Positions 1-8,596 are shown, counted from the first letter of the stretch. The stretch is 64,000 nt of DNA from Bifidobacterium dentium JCM 1195 = DSM 20436 (GCF_001042595.1 NZ_AP012326.1:682001-746000), one strand, 5' to 3'. Notes: generated by a model from the sequence alone, not told the origin. Made by a program: numbers and translations.

Positions 1-1
1 G

Positions 2-130
2 CTTCAGCGAAGTGTGAGACGCGTCTTTCGGGCGGTTTCCCTGCTTCTGTTGAGTCCTTTCGTGTTCCTCGCGTTGGGACTGGCCCTTGCCGTTGTCCGT
101 CTTGGTGATTTCCTCACGGGTGACGACTGA
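2..130 (+). CDS. C-terminal part of a small membrane protein (partial, prophage)
   Basis: An open frame enters from the left edge and stops at 128-130. The visible 42 residues contain a basic stretch (SVRRVFRA) and then about 20 hydrophobic residues (LLLLSPFVFLALGLALAVV), which fits a membrane-spanning tail. The start is off the window. It precedes the packaging module, but no family is recognised and the call rests only on the open frame and its hydrophobic character. Confidence 0.4.
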   Translation, partial: LQRSVRRVFRAVSLLLLSPFVFLALGLALAVVRLGDFLTGDD

Positions 131-513
131 CCATAATCGAATGGCTGTGATGGACCGTACGGCGTAGTCCTAGCCACCGCTGAGCCGGGTTAGCGACCGG
201 TGACGCCAGGCGCGTGGCTGTCGCGCTATTTGAGAGACGAAGTTCAGCTCCCGACCATTTCAGACCGTCGGTAAAGGCGGAATCGGGCGGCCATGGGCGC
301 GCTTCATGCGCGTGGTCTGATCTGGGACCATTCCCGGCGGCTTCGGCCGCTCTTGTTATCGACGGCGCGGCTCCGACCGAAACGTTGTGCGAGACCTTTG
401 GAATCCGTTGACCGGCTCGGCCGAGAACTCTCGGCCGGGCATCCTTCGTCAACGGATTCCAGGTCTTGACCTCTCAAGCGCTCACCAACCGAAAGCTACA
501 TGAAGGAGTGAAA
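131..513. other. Non-coding GC-rich leader before the packaging genes
   Basis: No convincing gene is seen in these 383 bases. The region contains several stem-loops, including a C(UUCG)G tetraloop hairpin at 337-350 and the large two-tier hairpin at 392-466. Its position just upstream of the HNH/terminase module is where phages often keep late promoters, cos/pac sites or regulatory RNAs. Which of these applies cannot be read from the sequence. Confidence 0.5.
392..466. repeat. Two-tier inverted repeat upstream of the packaging module
   Basis: Outer arms: agacct (392-397) with aggtct (461-466), and the 13-bp GGAATCCGTTGAC (400-412) with its exact complement at 448-460. An inner 8-bp hairpin with arms CGGCCGAG/CTCGGCCG lies at 418-437. 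No T-tract follows, so a plain intrinsic terminator is unlikely. A cos/pac element or regulatory RNA is possible. Confidence 0.7.
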
Positions 514-810
514 TTGAGCAGGGTTGCATTCCCCGACAAACTGAAGACGCAGATGGCACGGACCCTTCCGATGATCGACTCGAATCTCCGCTCCCACGCC
601 AACACGTCACGCCGGTCTCTGGCCAAGGCATCCGGTCTGGACGACAACCAGGTGCAGGCCGCGTTGAGATTGGCCTATGAGTCTCGTGGCGGCAGGGTTC
701 CGAGTCCGGTCTACCGTTCCCCGACGGCTGGCAAGATGTATGATTCCGAGTCTCTGCTGAGGACGTTGGCCCTATGGTGCGGGATGTGGGCGTATGTCAT
801 CGCCGACTAG
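514..810 (+). CDS. Hypothetical prophage protein, 98 aa
   Basis: The frame is open from 466, but the TTG at 514 has an AAGGAG ribosome binding site at 503-508 and is taken as the start. The protein is basic and polar, with an LAKASGLDDNQVQAALRLAYE segment that could form a helix-turn-helix. Its stop overlaps the next gene's start by 17 bases, indicating co-translation at the head of the late operon. No family is recognised. A small DNA-binding or packaging-control role is only a guess. Confidence 0.6.
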   Translation: MSRVAFPDKLKTQMARTLPMIDSNLRSHANTSRRSLAKASGLDDNQVQAALRLAYESRGGRVPSPVYRSPTAGKMYDSESLLRTLALWCGMWAYVIAD

Positions 811-1168
811 ACCGTCGTTGTCCGAGGTGCTGCATTATTCCGCGCCGGCCGATGATCCCGAGGCCGTGGAGCGGATGGCATGGCATCAACGACAGCTGCT
901 GAAGCATTTCGCCGACGAGGTGGACCGTGTGGCCGCCAACAACGGCAAGACCGACCTCGAGGTATGGCAGCTGGTCAAGTCGTTCAACGAGCCGAACGCG
1001 GTGGCCATCATCTGCCTGAAGGCCGACGGCCTGCCACTCTACAGGAAAGGCGGCTGGTATCTCGACAGCCGTGACTTCCGTGCGTGGGCCACCGCCTGGC
1101 GGCCCGCGACATGGAAACCGGAACGACGACAGCAGCAGACGAAACCAGTGAAAGGAATCCTGTTCTGA
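794..1168 (+). CDS. Hypothetical prophage protein, 124 aa
   Basis: Starts at ATG 794 inside the end of the previous gene. It is soluble, rich in W, R and charged residues, with a C-terminal basic tail (RRQQQTKPVKGILF). No known domain is recognised and there is no signal peptide or membrane segment. Its place between two small putative DNA-binding genes and the HNH gene suggests an accessory packaging or late-regulation role, which is inference from position only. Confidence 0.6.
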   Translation: MSSPTRPSLSEVLHYSAPADDPEAVERMAWHQRQLLKHFADEVDRVAANNGKTDLEVWQLVKSFNEPNAVAIICLKADGLPLYRKGGWYLDSRDFRAWATAWRPATWKPERRQQQTKPVKGILF

Positions 1169-1208
1169 TGCGGACACGAATGCACATCGGCATCGGGGAG
1201 GCGTGCCC

Positions 1209-1427
1209 ATGACACGGATCGCCATGCTGACCACCGCGCAGACGGCCGAACGTCTGGGCGTGAGCGAACGGACATTGAAACGGTGGCGTGGCGACATACC
1301 TGTCTTCGGCCCGCCGCCAATCCGCTTGGGCGGACGTGTCATGTACGCGGAGGCCGACGTGAACGGGTGGCTACTCAGACAACGAGGGAAAGGAAGGGAT
1401 GGCGATGCCAAGAAGACAGACCGTTGA
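1209..1427 (+). CDS. Small HTH (MerR/AlpA-like) DNA-binding protein
   Basis: A 72-residue protein with the motif order TTAQTAERLGVSERTLKRWR, then PPIRLGGRVMYAEADVNGWL, which is the layout of helix_turn_helix_17/excisionase-type winged HTH proteins. ATG 1209 is preferred over GTG 1203 because GGGGAGG at 1195-1201 is correctly spaced from it. The 3' end overlaps the HNH gene. It sits in the late region and not next to the integrase, so a late regulator or small packaging factor is as likely as an excisionase. Confidence 0.75.
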   Translation: MTRIAMLTTAQTAERLGVSERTLKRWRGDIPVFGPPPIRLGGRVMYAEADVNGWLLRQRGKGRDGDAKKTDR

Positions 1428-2118
1428 CCCGCTCATCCGAGCGCAGGTCATCGCCGCCTGGGGCAACCAATGCTGGCTGGGCATGCCCGGCTGTCGGATC
1501 ACCGCCACGGAGGACGACCACATCATCCCGTACGCGCATGGCGGCAAGGACACCGTGACGAACCTGCGACGCGCCTGCAAGCATTGCAACGCGGCCCGCC
1601 AGGATCGCGTGCTGTCCGGCTACGGGGCCACGTTGCACGCCGTGATCGGTCCGCCTCGCGCCGACTTCACCGGCTACCTGACGGGGCTCGTCGGCCGCGA
1701 CAGCGTGGTGGTCAGCTTCGACAGCCTGATCCGCGACATCTATCCGCTGCCCGACCCGCCCGACGGCGTGCGCCTGGCGGCGGCCATGGCATGGGATGGC
1801 GCGTACCGCGCCCTGGCCAAGTGCGGCCAGCCCTTGGACATCTGGCTGGTACGCACGCTGCCACGCAGCCGCCGCCATCCCGACATGCTGGGCGAATGGC
1901 TGGCGTTGGACTATGACATCCATGTGGTCGAGACCCCGGCCGAGGCCACGTTCGACCTTGACCTCACGCCTCGGGAGTATCGTGCGGCGCAGCAATGGTA
2001 TGCGATGCGCATCACCCAGCGCATGGTGGACGCGAGGGCCCTGCAACGCCGCCAGCGGCTCGCCTCGCTGGGCTTGCGCGCTTCGGACGGCCAGACCGCG
2101 GGCCGGCCGACGTGGTGA
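1405..2118 (+). CDS. HNH endonuclease, 237 aa
   Basis: The N-terminal about 75 residues carry an HNH fold signature: a Cys pair (CWLGMPGC), then EDDHIIPYAHGG, TNLRRACKHCN. This is the usual zinc-binding beta-beta-alpha-metal arrangement. In HK97-like phages an HNH protein next to the terminase stimulates cos cleavage (established for that family). The C-terminal 150 residues are unassigned and could dock on terminase. ATG 1405 is chosen over ATG 1399 because AGGAAGG at 1391-1397 is properly spaced from it. The gene directly precedes the small terminase. Confidence 0.85.
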   Translation: MPRRQTVDPLIRAQVIAAWGNQCWLGMPGCRITATEDDHIIPYAHGGKDTVTNLRRACKHCNAARQDRVLSGYGATLHAVIGPPRADFTGYLTGLVGRDSVVVSFDSLIRDIYPLPDPPDGVRLAAAMAWDGAYRALAKCGQPLDIWLVRTLPRSRRHPDMLGEWLALDYDIHVVETPAEATFDLDLTPREYRAAQQWYAMRITQRMVDARALQRRQRLASLGLRASDGQTAGRPTW

Positions 2119-2229
2119 GCCGGATTTTTTAAACGCCGGCAGGCCGGAAGACCCCGCGCCCAGTCTTTTCTCCCCCCGGAATCGAACAAAAAAACGTTGG
2201 AAACGCTGGAAAACCAAGGAAAACGAAAA

Positions 2230-2562
2230 ATGATTCAGGAAACATTGGAAGGATTCGAGGAATACGCGCCAGCCTTCGGTGGCATCGTCGGATTGCAGGA
2301 ACGGGCGACCATGAATCTCATCAAAAGCTTCGTCGAGGGCAAGACATTGACGCCCGAGGCGACCTATATCTGCAAATCCATGCTCTCGATAGCCAGGAAC
2401 ATCGACGCGCAGAATAGCAGGGGCCGTGAGATCAGCCGTAACATGACCAGCCTGCTCACATGGTTCCAGGAGCTCAAGGCCATGTATCCCGAACAGCCGC
2501 AGCTGGACGACGAACTGGCCGGCTTCCTCCGGGCCGCCAAGGCCGGCACGGAGGATAAGTGA
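2230..2562 (+). CDS. Phage terminase small subunit-like protein
   Basis: A 110-residue acidic, helical protein whose stop overlaps the large terminase start by 4 bases. Its size, position and C-terminal stretch (YPEQPQLDDELAGFLRAAKAG) fit small terminase subunits, which recognise the packaging site and load the large subunit. The start is set at ATG 2230, preceded by an AAGGAAAA site; the frame could extend back to a TTG at 2197. The assignment rests mostly on synteny. Confidence 0.7.
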   Translation: MIQETLEGFEEYAPAFGGIVGLQERATMNLIKSFVEGKTLTPEATYICKSMLSIARNIDAQNSRGREISRNMTSLLTWFQELKAMYPEQPQLDDELAGFLRAAKAGTEDK

Positions 2563-4007
2563 GCGTGCCGCTGCGCGGCGGCACCGAACGCCATGCCGGC
2601 CGGCCGACCGATGGCGCCGTGGTGGCCCGGACCGCCGAACTGCTGGGCAAGCCCCTGCTGCCATGGCAACGGTACGTGGCCGACGTGGCCGGCGAGATCG
2701 ACCCGGCCACCGGCACCTACTATTACGACCGCGTCATCCTGAGCACGCCCCGCCAATGCGGCAAGAGCACGCTGATCGACACGGAGGACACGCGCAACGC
2801 CCAACTGGGACCGGACAGGAAGATCTACTATCTGGCGCAGACCGGCAAGGACGCCGAGAAACATTTCAAGGACTACGTGCAGCAGCTGGCCAAAAGCAGG
2901 CTGGCCCCGATAGCCTGCCGTCCGCGCCTGTCGAACGGCGGCATGGAGCAACGGTTCATCAACGGAAGTTTCATCTGCCCGCTGGCCGTGACCAAGGTGG
3001 CCGGCCATGGCACGCAGATGGACAAGTTCACCATCGACGAGGCGTTCAGCCTGGACGACGAGACCGGCAAGCTGATCCTGGACGGCATGGCCCCGACCAT
3101 GAACACGCGACTGCATTTCACTGGCGTGCAACCGCAGATCTGGATCACCTCGACCGAGGGCACGGCCGACTCGACCTTCCTCAACGGCCTGTTGGACGGA
3201 CTGCGGGCGGGCGACGTGCCGCGACGCACCTGCTGGTTCGATTTCGGCATCCCGGCCGACGCCGACCCCGAGGACCTCCAGACGATTCTGAAATGGCATC
3301 CGGCCGCGGGCCTGCTGTGGGGCCTGGACCAGCTACGCGACTTCCGTGGACAGTTCGAGGGCAACGCCGCCGGCTGGGCGCGCGCGTTCGGCAACCGGCG
3401 CGACACGGGCGTGGCCGACCGTGTCATCGACGAGACCCTGTGGCAGGCGACCGTGGCCACGCCCATAGGACCCGACCGGTTGGACGGCCGGCCCCTCGTG
3501 TTCGCCGCCGCCGTGGACGTAGACGCCACGCACACATCACTGGCGGCCGGGATCAGGGACGCCGACGGCACCGTCACCGTGCAACTGCTCCAGGTCCTGG
3601 ACGGTACCGGACGCGCGCCCGGCGAGATCATGCGACTGTGCGAACGGTACAAGGCTCCCCTGGTCATGGACGACCGCGGGCCCAACGCCGACCTGCACGA
3701 CCGGCTCCGCTCACAGGCCGACGACGTGGGCGAGCCCGTCATCCAGTTCGTGCCCATGCAGGCGGGCGACTACCTCGCCATCGGCCAGGCATTCGTCAGC
3801 GGGTTGCACAACCGGCTGATCCGCCACGCCACCGACATGCAGCTGGACGAGAGCGCGGCGCAATGCGCACGCACATGGAGCGGCGACGCCTGGCGGGTGA
3901 CCCGACGCGGCAGCACCGGGCTCACCAGCCCCTTGGAAGCCTGCATGCTGGCCGCATGGGGCGTGAACCACCGGCCCGACACCGATACCGACCTGCAGAT
4001 CTACTAG
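2559..4007 (+). CDS. terL: Phage terminase large subunit
   Basis: A 482-residue packaging motor. The N-terminal ATPase shows a Walker A-type loop STPRQCGKST (residues 62-71) and a Walker B TIDEAF (158-163), followed by a coupling segment (QIWITSTEGT). The C-terminal RNase H-like nuclease domain has acidic residues in AAVDVDATHTS and LVMDDRG. This is the usual HK97/lambda-like layout for translocating and cutting concatemeric DNA. Start codon GTG 2559 overlaps the small subunit gene. It is followed by a decamer repeat and the portal gene. Confidence 0.95.
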   Translation: MSVPLRGGTERHAGRPTDGAVVARTAELLGKPLLPWQRYVADVAGEIDPATGTYYYDRVILSTPRQCGKSTLIDTEDTRNAQLGPDRKIYYLAQTGKDAEKHFKDYVQQLAKSRLAPIACRPRLSNGGMEQRFINGSFICPLAVTKVAGHGTQMDKFTIDEAFSLDDETGKLILDGMAPTMNTRLHFTGVQPQIWITSTEGTADSTFLNGLLDGLRAGDVPRRTCWFDFGIPADADPEDLQTILKWHPAAGLLWGLDQLRDFRGQFEGNAAGWARAFGNRRDTGVADRVIDETLWQATVATPIGPDRLDGRPLVFAAAVDVDATHTSLAAGIRDADGTVTVQLLQVLDGTGRAPGEIMRLCERYKAPLVMDDRGPNADLHDRLRSQADDVGEPVIQFVPMQAGDYLAIGQAFVSGLHNRLIRHATDMQLDESAAQCARTWSGDAWRVTRRGSTGLTSPLEACMLAAWGVNHRPDTDTDLQIY

Positions 4008-4057
4008 ATGTCCCCTCATGGCACCGTATGGCACCGTATGGCACCATATGTCCCCGG
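4008..4057. repeat. Five tandem decamers between terminase and portal
   Basis: Five consecutive 10-mers, all beginning ATG, start at 4008, 4018, 4028, 4038 and 4048: ATGTCCCCTC, ATGGCACCGT twice, ATGGCACCAT and ATGTCCCCGG. The 10-bp period matches one helical turn. Function is unknown. Confidence 0.8.
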
Positions 4058-4086
4058 ATTCTTGGCGGTGAGGGCCCGCCGCGAGC

Positions 4087-5226
4087 ATGATGGCAGGCAT
4101 GAATCTTTGGCAGCGAATGAGACTCGCCGGCCGGGTGCTCACCCGCGGCGGCGATGACGTGGACATGCCCGACGGCGTCAGGCCGCCGGCGTGTTCCACG
4201 ACGTATGAGCCGTTGCAGCTGTCCACCGTGTTCCGTGGCGTGCAGGTGTTGCAGACCGCCATCGCAGGCCTGCCGGTATACGAGATGCGCAACGGCGTCA
4301 AGCTCCCCGATGTCTCCGCTCTGGTGGCCCAGCCGGACGTGACGCGCTCCCGGCGTGACTTCCTCGCCGACCTCGTGGCATCGCTCGTGCTGGACGGCAA
4401 CGCGTTCACCCGTCTGATCCGTCTCGACGGCGAGATCGTGACCTGCGAGATCCTGCCTCCCCAGTACGTGACCGTGACCGACCTGGGCAAGGATCCCGCA
4501 AGCCCGGACCTGCGCTACGGCTATCTCGGCCGCACCTACGGGCCCGACGACATCGTCCACAGCAAGTTCCTGAACGTACCCGGCCGCCTGCGCGGCCTCG
4601 GCCCCATCTCCGCGGCCCGCGAGGAAGTCGAGGCCGCGCAGATGGCGCGCGACTACAAGACCCGCTTCTACAGCGACGGATCCAACCTCAAAGGCTACCT
4701 ACACACCAAGAAGCCCGTCAGCGAGGAAGCCGCGAAGCGGGCCAAGGCGGCATGGAAGACGGACGGCGGGGCCGGCGACGTCAAGGTGATCGGCGACGAC
4801 CTCGAATACGTGCCGCTCGACCTGAAGCCCGCCGACCTGCAATTCCTGGAAACCCAGAAGTTCGACACCACGCAGATCGCCCGACTGCTGGGCATCCCCG
4901 CATCCATCATGCTCGCCGCCGTCGATGGCTCGAACCTCACCTACTCGAACATCGAACAGTCCTGGATCGAGTTCGCCGACTACACGCTGGCGGCCTACGC
5001 GGGAGAGATCGAGGAGGTGTTCAACCGGCTGCTGCCACGCGGACGGACCGCCGAGTTCGATTGGGACAGCAGCCAGCGGGCCAACATGAGCGACCGGTAC
5101 AACGCGTACAAGACCGCGATAGAGGCCGGCTTCCTGACCGTCAACGACGTGAGGGGAAAGATCAGGATGCCATCATTGAGCGCCGACGAATCGGCGCGGA
5201 TCGGAGCGAAGCATGAACAGGCATGA
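4087..5226 (+). CDS. Phage portal protein (HK97 family)
   Basis: A 379-residue portal. Recognisable segments are the N-terminal LSTVFRGVQVLQTAIAGLPV, the wing VASLVLDGNAFTRL, DIVHSKFLN, and the conserved helix region FDTTQIARLLGIPASIM with SNIEQSWIEF. The dodecameric portal occupies one capsid vertex and conducts DNA. Clustered ATGs at 4087, 4090 and 4099 leave the start ambiguous by up to four residues. Its end overlaps the protease-capsid gene by 14 bases, typical of head operons. Confidence 0.92.
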   Translation: MMAGMNLWQRMRLAGRVLTRGGDDVDMPDGVRPPACSTTYEPLQLSTVFRGVQVLQTAIAGLPVYEMRNGVKLPDVSALVAQPDVTRSRRDFLADLVASLVLDGNAFTRLIRLDGEIVTCEILPPQYVTVTDLGKDPASPDLRYGYLGRTYGPDDIVHSKFLNVPGRLRGLGPISAAREEVEAAQMARDYKTRFYSDGSNLKGYLHTKKPVSEEAAKRAKAAWKTDGGAGDVKVIGDDLEYVPLDLKPADLQFLETQKFDTTQIARLLGIPASIMLAAVDGSNLTYSNIEQSWIEFADYTLAAYAGEIEEVFNRLLPRGRTAEFDWDSSQRANMSDRYNAYKTAIEAGFLTVNDVRGKIRMPSLSADESARIGAKHEQA

Positions 5227-6775
5227 GATAGCGGTGCGGGGCTTGAGCCTACGAACCGAGGACGAGAGCGACGGGCGCACATTGGAAGGCATCGCCGTGC
5301 CCTACGGCGACGTCATCGACACGTGGGACGGCCCCGAGACGTTCGACCGCGACTGCGTGTTCGACGATCTCGACCAAGCGAAGCTGTGCTACCAGCACGG
5401 CGAGGTCATCGGCCGTATCATCGGCGGCGAGTCGCGCGAGGACGGCCTGCACATCACCGCGCGCGTGTCCGACACCGCGAAGGGCCGCGACGCCGTGACC
5501 CTGGTCCGCGACGGCGTGCTCGACAGCTTCTCGGTCGGATTCATCCCCATCGAAAGCGAAAGGGACAAGGCCGGCATCACGCACCGCAGGCGCGTACGCC
5601 TGCTGGAGACCAGCATCGTGTCATGGCCGGCCTACCAGAACGCGAGGCTCACCGGCCAGAGGGATTCGGACGCACTCAAGGAAACCAAGGAAACAAGGAA
5701 GGAAACCACCATGGATGACAACGAGATGATGGACCTGCTCAAATCCATGCAGGATGAGCAGCGCGGCCTCAAGGCGGCCATCGCCAAGACGGCCGGCGGC
5801 CGTGAGACCCCGAGAATCGTCGGCGGCGAGTACAGGAGCCGCGGCGAATACCTCCAGGCGCTTGCCCGCGGCGACGAGGCGGCCGCCAAGATCATGGAGG
5901 AATGCCGAGACCTGATCGTGACCGGCGACACCGGCGACACCGCCACCTGGATCGCCGACGACCTACGCCTGATCACCGAACGCCGCAAGGTCTCGAACCT
6001 GCTGACCCACGACAGCCTGCCGGCCACCGGCATGAGCATGGAATACCATGTGGTCACCTCCGACACCACCGTGGCGGACAAGCAGGCCAATGAAGGCGAC
6101 GCGCTCACCTTCGGCAAGCTCACCTTCGGCACCAAGAGCGCCGACATCAACACGTACGGCGGCTACACGTCCCTGTCGCGCCAGGTCATCGAACGGTCCA
6201 CCACGCCCATGCTCAACACCGCCCTGCGCGCTCTCCAGAACGCGTACGCGAAGGTCACCGAGAAGGCCGTGCGCGACCACCTGTACGGGGAGATCAAGAC
6301 CCAACGCGACGGCACGAACCACATCGACACGGCCAAGACCCTCGCCAACATGGGCATCAACGACTGGGTGGGCCTGATCGTGGACGCGGCCGAAATGGCC
6401 GACGACCGCAACGTGGCACTGACCCGGCTGGCGGTCTCCAAGGACGTGCTCAAGGCGCTCGTCGGCCTGAAGGACACCGGCGACCGGTTCTTCAACCTTT
6501 CCGGCGACGGCTCCGACACGATCGGCAGCTTCGACCTGACCGGCGTGGCCGGCGAGTTCATGCGCGTGCCGGTGGTCATGCTGCCGAAGGCCGAAGCGGG
6601 CACCGCCGCGTTCATCGACCCCGCGAGCGTGACCGTATGGGAATCCGGCGGCCCGACCCAACTCACCGACGGCAGCGTCACCAAGCTGACCAACGACTAC
6701 AGCGTATACGGCTACCTGTCGGTCGCCACCACGCTTGCCGACGGCCTGATCCCGGTGAAGTTCGCAGCGGCATGA
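5213..6775 (+). CDS. Prohead protease-major capsid protein fusion
   Basis: A 520-residue fusion. Residues 1-150 form an HK97-type prohead protease with likely catalytic H62 (QHG), S107 (FSVGF) and E132 (LLETSIVSWPA). Residues about 167-520 form an HK97-fold capsid subunit, starting with a short coiled scaffold (MDDNEMMDLLKSMQDEQ). A second ATG at 5711 (residue 167), preceded by AAGGAAGG-like sequence, could allow separate translation of the capsid subunit in excess over the protease. Fusions of this kind are known in phages. The internal start is inference. Confidence 0.92.
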   Translation: MNRHEIAVRGLSLRTEDESDGRTLEGIAVPYGDVIDTWDGPETFDRDCVFDDLDQAKLCYQHGEVIGRIIGGESREDGLHITARVSDTAKGRDAVTLVRDGVLDSFSVGFIPIESERDKAGITHRRRVRLLETSIVSWPAYQNARLTGQRDSDALKETKETRKETTMDDNEMMDLLKSMQDEQRGLKAAIAKTAGGRETPRIVGGEYRSRGEYLQALARGDEAAAKIMEECRDLIVTGDTGDTATWIADDLRLITERRKVSNLLTHDSLPATGMSMEYHVVTSDTTVADKQANEGDALTFGKLTFGTKSADINTYGGYTSLSRQVIERSTTPMLNTALRALQNAYAKVTEKAVRDHLYGEIKTQRDGTNHIDTAKTLANMGINDWVGLIVDAAEMADDRNVALTRLAVSKDVLKALVGLKDTGDRFFNLSGDGSDTIGSFDLTGVAGEFMRVPVVMLPKAEAGTAAFIDPASVTVWESGGPTQLTDGSVTKLTNDYSVYGYLSVATTLADGLIPVKFAAA

Positions 6776-7101
6776 TCGGCGACGAGGAACTCCTGCGACG
6801 CCTGCGCGACGAGGTAGGCGTGCCGGCCGGCGACGACGACCGGCTGACCGTCAAACTCACCGCGGCGCAACGCTACGTGGCCGCCGCAGTCGTCGGCACG
6901 CAGGTGGAAGACGAACTGCTGGCCGACTGCATCGTGGCGTGCGCGGCCGACCTGTTCAACATGCGCGACGCCCGCCTGGGCGTCATGCAGGTGTCCGACA
7001 CGACCGTGGAACCCTTCAGAATCTCGACCGACCCGCTCCGCTCGGTCTGGCCGAAACTGAAGGCCGCCGGCATCCTGACCGGAGGGATGGTGATCGCGTG
7101 A
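6772..7101 (+). CDS. Head-tail connector protein (gp6-like)
   Basis: A 109-residue helical protein (LLRRLRDEVGVP...LTAAQRYVAAAVV...CIVACAADLFNMR). Its helix pattern and position immediately after the capsid gene match phage head-tail connector (gp6/YqbG-like) proteins that sit under the portal. ATG 6772 overlaps the capsid stop by 4 bases. The call depends on position plus helix pattern and not on a diagnostic motif. Confidence 0.75.
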   Translation: MIGDEELLRRLRDEVGVPAGDDDRLTVKLTAAQRYVAAAVVGTQVEDELLADCIVACAADLFNMRDARLGVMQVSDTTVEPFRISTDPLRSVWPKLKAAGILTGGMVIA

Positions 7102-7487
7102 CCTCGATGGTGATCGTCCAACGCACGGCCCTCATGGACACGCTCACCGACATGCTCGACGACCTGGTGTCGTCCGTATCCACCGACTCGGCGCTGGTGC
7201 ACCCCCAGCCCGGCAAGGTCGCCATATACGTCGAACCGCCCTACGTGGAATACCCCACATGGGACGGGGTACCCGACATCACATGGACGTTGGATCTCGT
7301 GGCGGGAACGCCCGCCACCCAGGCCACGGCGCTCGACGACATCATCGACGCCATCGACCGGCTGGCCGCCAAGGGCCTGAACGTGAACAAGGCCCAGCCC
7401 GTCGGCTGGAACCTCGCGGGCGCGGGCACCCTCGCGGCCTACCAGGTCACGTTGAACCCCTTGGAAATCATCGAAACCGAAGAATAG
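7098..7487 (+). CDS. Putative head-tail joining/tail terminator protein
   Basis: A 129-residue protein starting at GTG 7098, which overlaps the preceding stop by 4 bases; ATG 7107 is an alternative. Content such as ALMDTLTDMLDDLV, VAIYVEPPYVEYPTWDGVPDITWTLDLV and LAAYQVTLNPLEI resembles the minor tail or tail-terminator proteins found between connector and major tail genes in siphoviruses. No catalytic motif is expected. The assignment is mostly from synteny. Confidence 0.6.
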   Translation: MTSMVIVQRTALMDTLTDMLDDLVSSVSTDSALVHPQPGKVAIYVEPPYVEYPTWDGVPDITWTLDLVAGTPATQATALDDIIDAIDRLAAKGLNVNKAQPVGWNLAGAGTLAAYQVTLNPLEIIETEE

Positions 7488-7501
7488 AAAGCAGGAAGAA
7501 C

Positions 7502-7915
7502 ATGACAGGCAAGATCAGGACCCTGGGCCCCGGCATCTTCAAGATCACGGACGCCGCGAACGGCCACGACTTCAGCGCCGACCTGACCAAGGCGCAGCTG
7601 AACCCCTCCAACTCGTCCGACGACCCGACCAAGTACCTGGACGGGTCCGAGGAGACCAACACCTCGACCACATGGACGTTCGAGGGAACCGTGGGCGACG
7701 ACTTCAGCGAGAACGGCGTGAGCGTGTGGCTGTTCGACCATGCCGGCCAGACCCTGGCGGCCGAGTTCGTGCCGAACAAGGACGGCAAGGTCAAATGGAC
7801 GTTCAACGTGACCATCACGCCGGTCGCGGTGGGCGGCGACGTGAAGTCCAAGAACACCAACGACCTCAGCCTGCCGGCCACGAACGTGGCCCACGCGGCC
7901 TACACGAAGGTCTGA
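7502..7915 (+). CDS. Phage major tail protein (tail tube)
   Basis: A 137-residue beta-rich protein with the tail-tube type segments TTWTFEGTVGDDFSENGVSVWLFDHAGQ, read in pieces, and KVKWTFNVTITPVAVGGDVKSKN. It forms stacked hexamer rings around the tape measure. It starts at ATG 7502 after a GGAAGAA site and lies at the standard position before the gp10-like and chaperone genes. A short tail-tube protein with no added immunoglobulin-like domain. Confidence 0.8.
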   Translation: MTGKIRTLGPGIFKITDAANGHDFSADLTKAQLNPSNSSDDPTKYLDGSEETNTSTTWTFEGTVGDDFSENGVSVWLFDHAGQTLAAEFVPNKDGKVKWTFNVTITPVAVGGDVKSKNTNDLSLPATNVAHAAYTKV

Positions 7916-7918
7916 CCG

Positions 7919-8302
7919 TTGTCCGACAAGGCCTTGATGGTCATCGGCCAGCGACGTTTCGTGCAGACGATGCGCAAAGCCGGAGCCGACATGGACGACC
8001 TGAAAGGCGTGAACGCGCAAGCCGCCGAAACCGCGCTGCCGGCCGTCCGGTCACTCGTCCCGCACGGCGCGACCGGCCGGCTGGCCGCATCCCTGAGGAC
8101 CGGCGCGACCAGACGCGCCGGCGTCATCCGCGCGGGACGCAAGGCCGTGCCCTATGCCGGCCCGATCAACTACGGGTGGCCCGCACACCATATCAGCCCA
8201 CGCCTGTTCGTCAACACGGGCGTGGCCCAGTCCGAGCCGCAATGGCAGCGGCTCTACCTCGATTTCATCAACAGGACACTCAGCCGGATACAAGGAGCAT
8301 GA
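7919..8302 (+). CDS. HK97 gp10-like tail completion protein
   Basis: A 127-residue basic protein starting with TTG 7919 close behind the tail-tube stop. The pattern AAETALPAVRSLVPHGATGRLAASLRTG, then GPINYGWPAHHISPRLFVNTG with a final LYLDFINRTL helix, is characteristic of HK97 gp10-family head-tail joining proteins. In many siphoviruses this gene comes before the tail tube gene; here the order is swapped, which is also seen in actinobacterial phages. Confidence 0.75.
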   Translation: MSDKALMVIGQRRFVQTMRKAGADMDDLKGVNAQAAETALPAVRSLVPHGATGRLAASLRTGATRRAGVIRAGRKAVPYAGPINYGWPAHHISPRLFVNTGVAQSEPQWQRLYLDFINRTLSRIQGA

Positions 8303-8305
8303 CCA

Positions 8306-8596
8306 ATGGCAAACGCGAAGATCACCTACACCGACGGCAGCGAGGACATCGTGCCGGTCACCATGCGCGCGACCTGCAAGGCCGAAGCCCACGCGTTGGA
8401 GGAAGGATGGGGCACCGTGCAGCAGTCCCCGGTACGCTGCGGCGCCTACGCCGCCTATGCGGCCCTGCGCATGGCCGGACGCAGCGTACCGCCGTTCGAC
8501 AAGTGGCTCGACGGCGTGGAAAGGCTCGACATGCTCGCCGCCGCGCCGCGAAACGACGACGTGGAGGACACGGACCACGCAAACCCTACGGACTGA
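8306..8596 (+). CDS. Tail assembly chaperone, unshifted product (G-type)
   Basis: A 96-residue protein ending at TGA 8594-8596. It lies directly before the tape measure, the invariant location of lambda-like tail chaperones, which bind the tape measure before tail tube polymerisation. Residues 88-96 overlap a longer downstream frame that is reached by a -1 shift at 8581-8587. The C-terminal tail (DDVEDTDHANPTD) is acidic. Confidence 0.85.
   Translation: MANAKITYTDGSEDIVPVTMRATCKAEAHALEEGWGTVQQSPVRCGAYAAYAALRMAGRSVPPFDKWLDGVERLDMLAAAPRNDDVEDTDHANPTD

Noticed and set aside
1209..1427. HTH gene as the prophage excisionase
   Set aside because: It lies about 14 kb from the integrase inside the late operon (in prophage order), so the excisionase label was not used; it may still be one once the phage circularises.
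1375..2664. Long - strand frame opposite the HNH and terminase genes (429 codons)
   Set aside because: It is the GC-driven antisense shadow of the well-supported + strand genes and has no recognisable motif.
5213..6775. Prophage at 1-15529 as the certain helper of the satellite
   Set aside because: The two capsid proteins are not visibly similar and no shared packaging site was found; the pairing is possible but unsupported.
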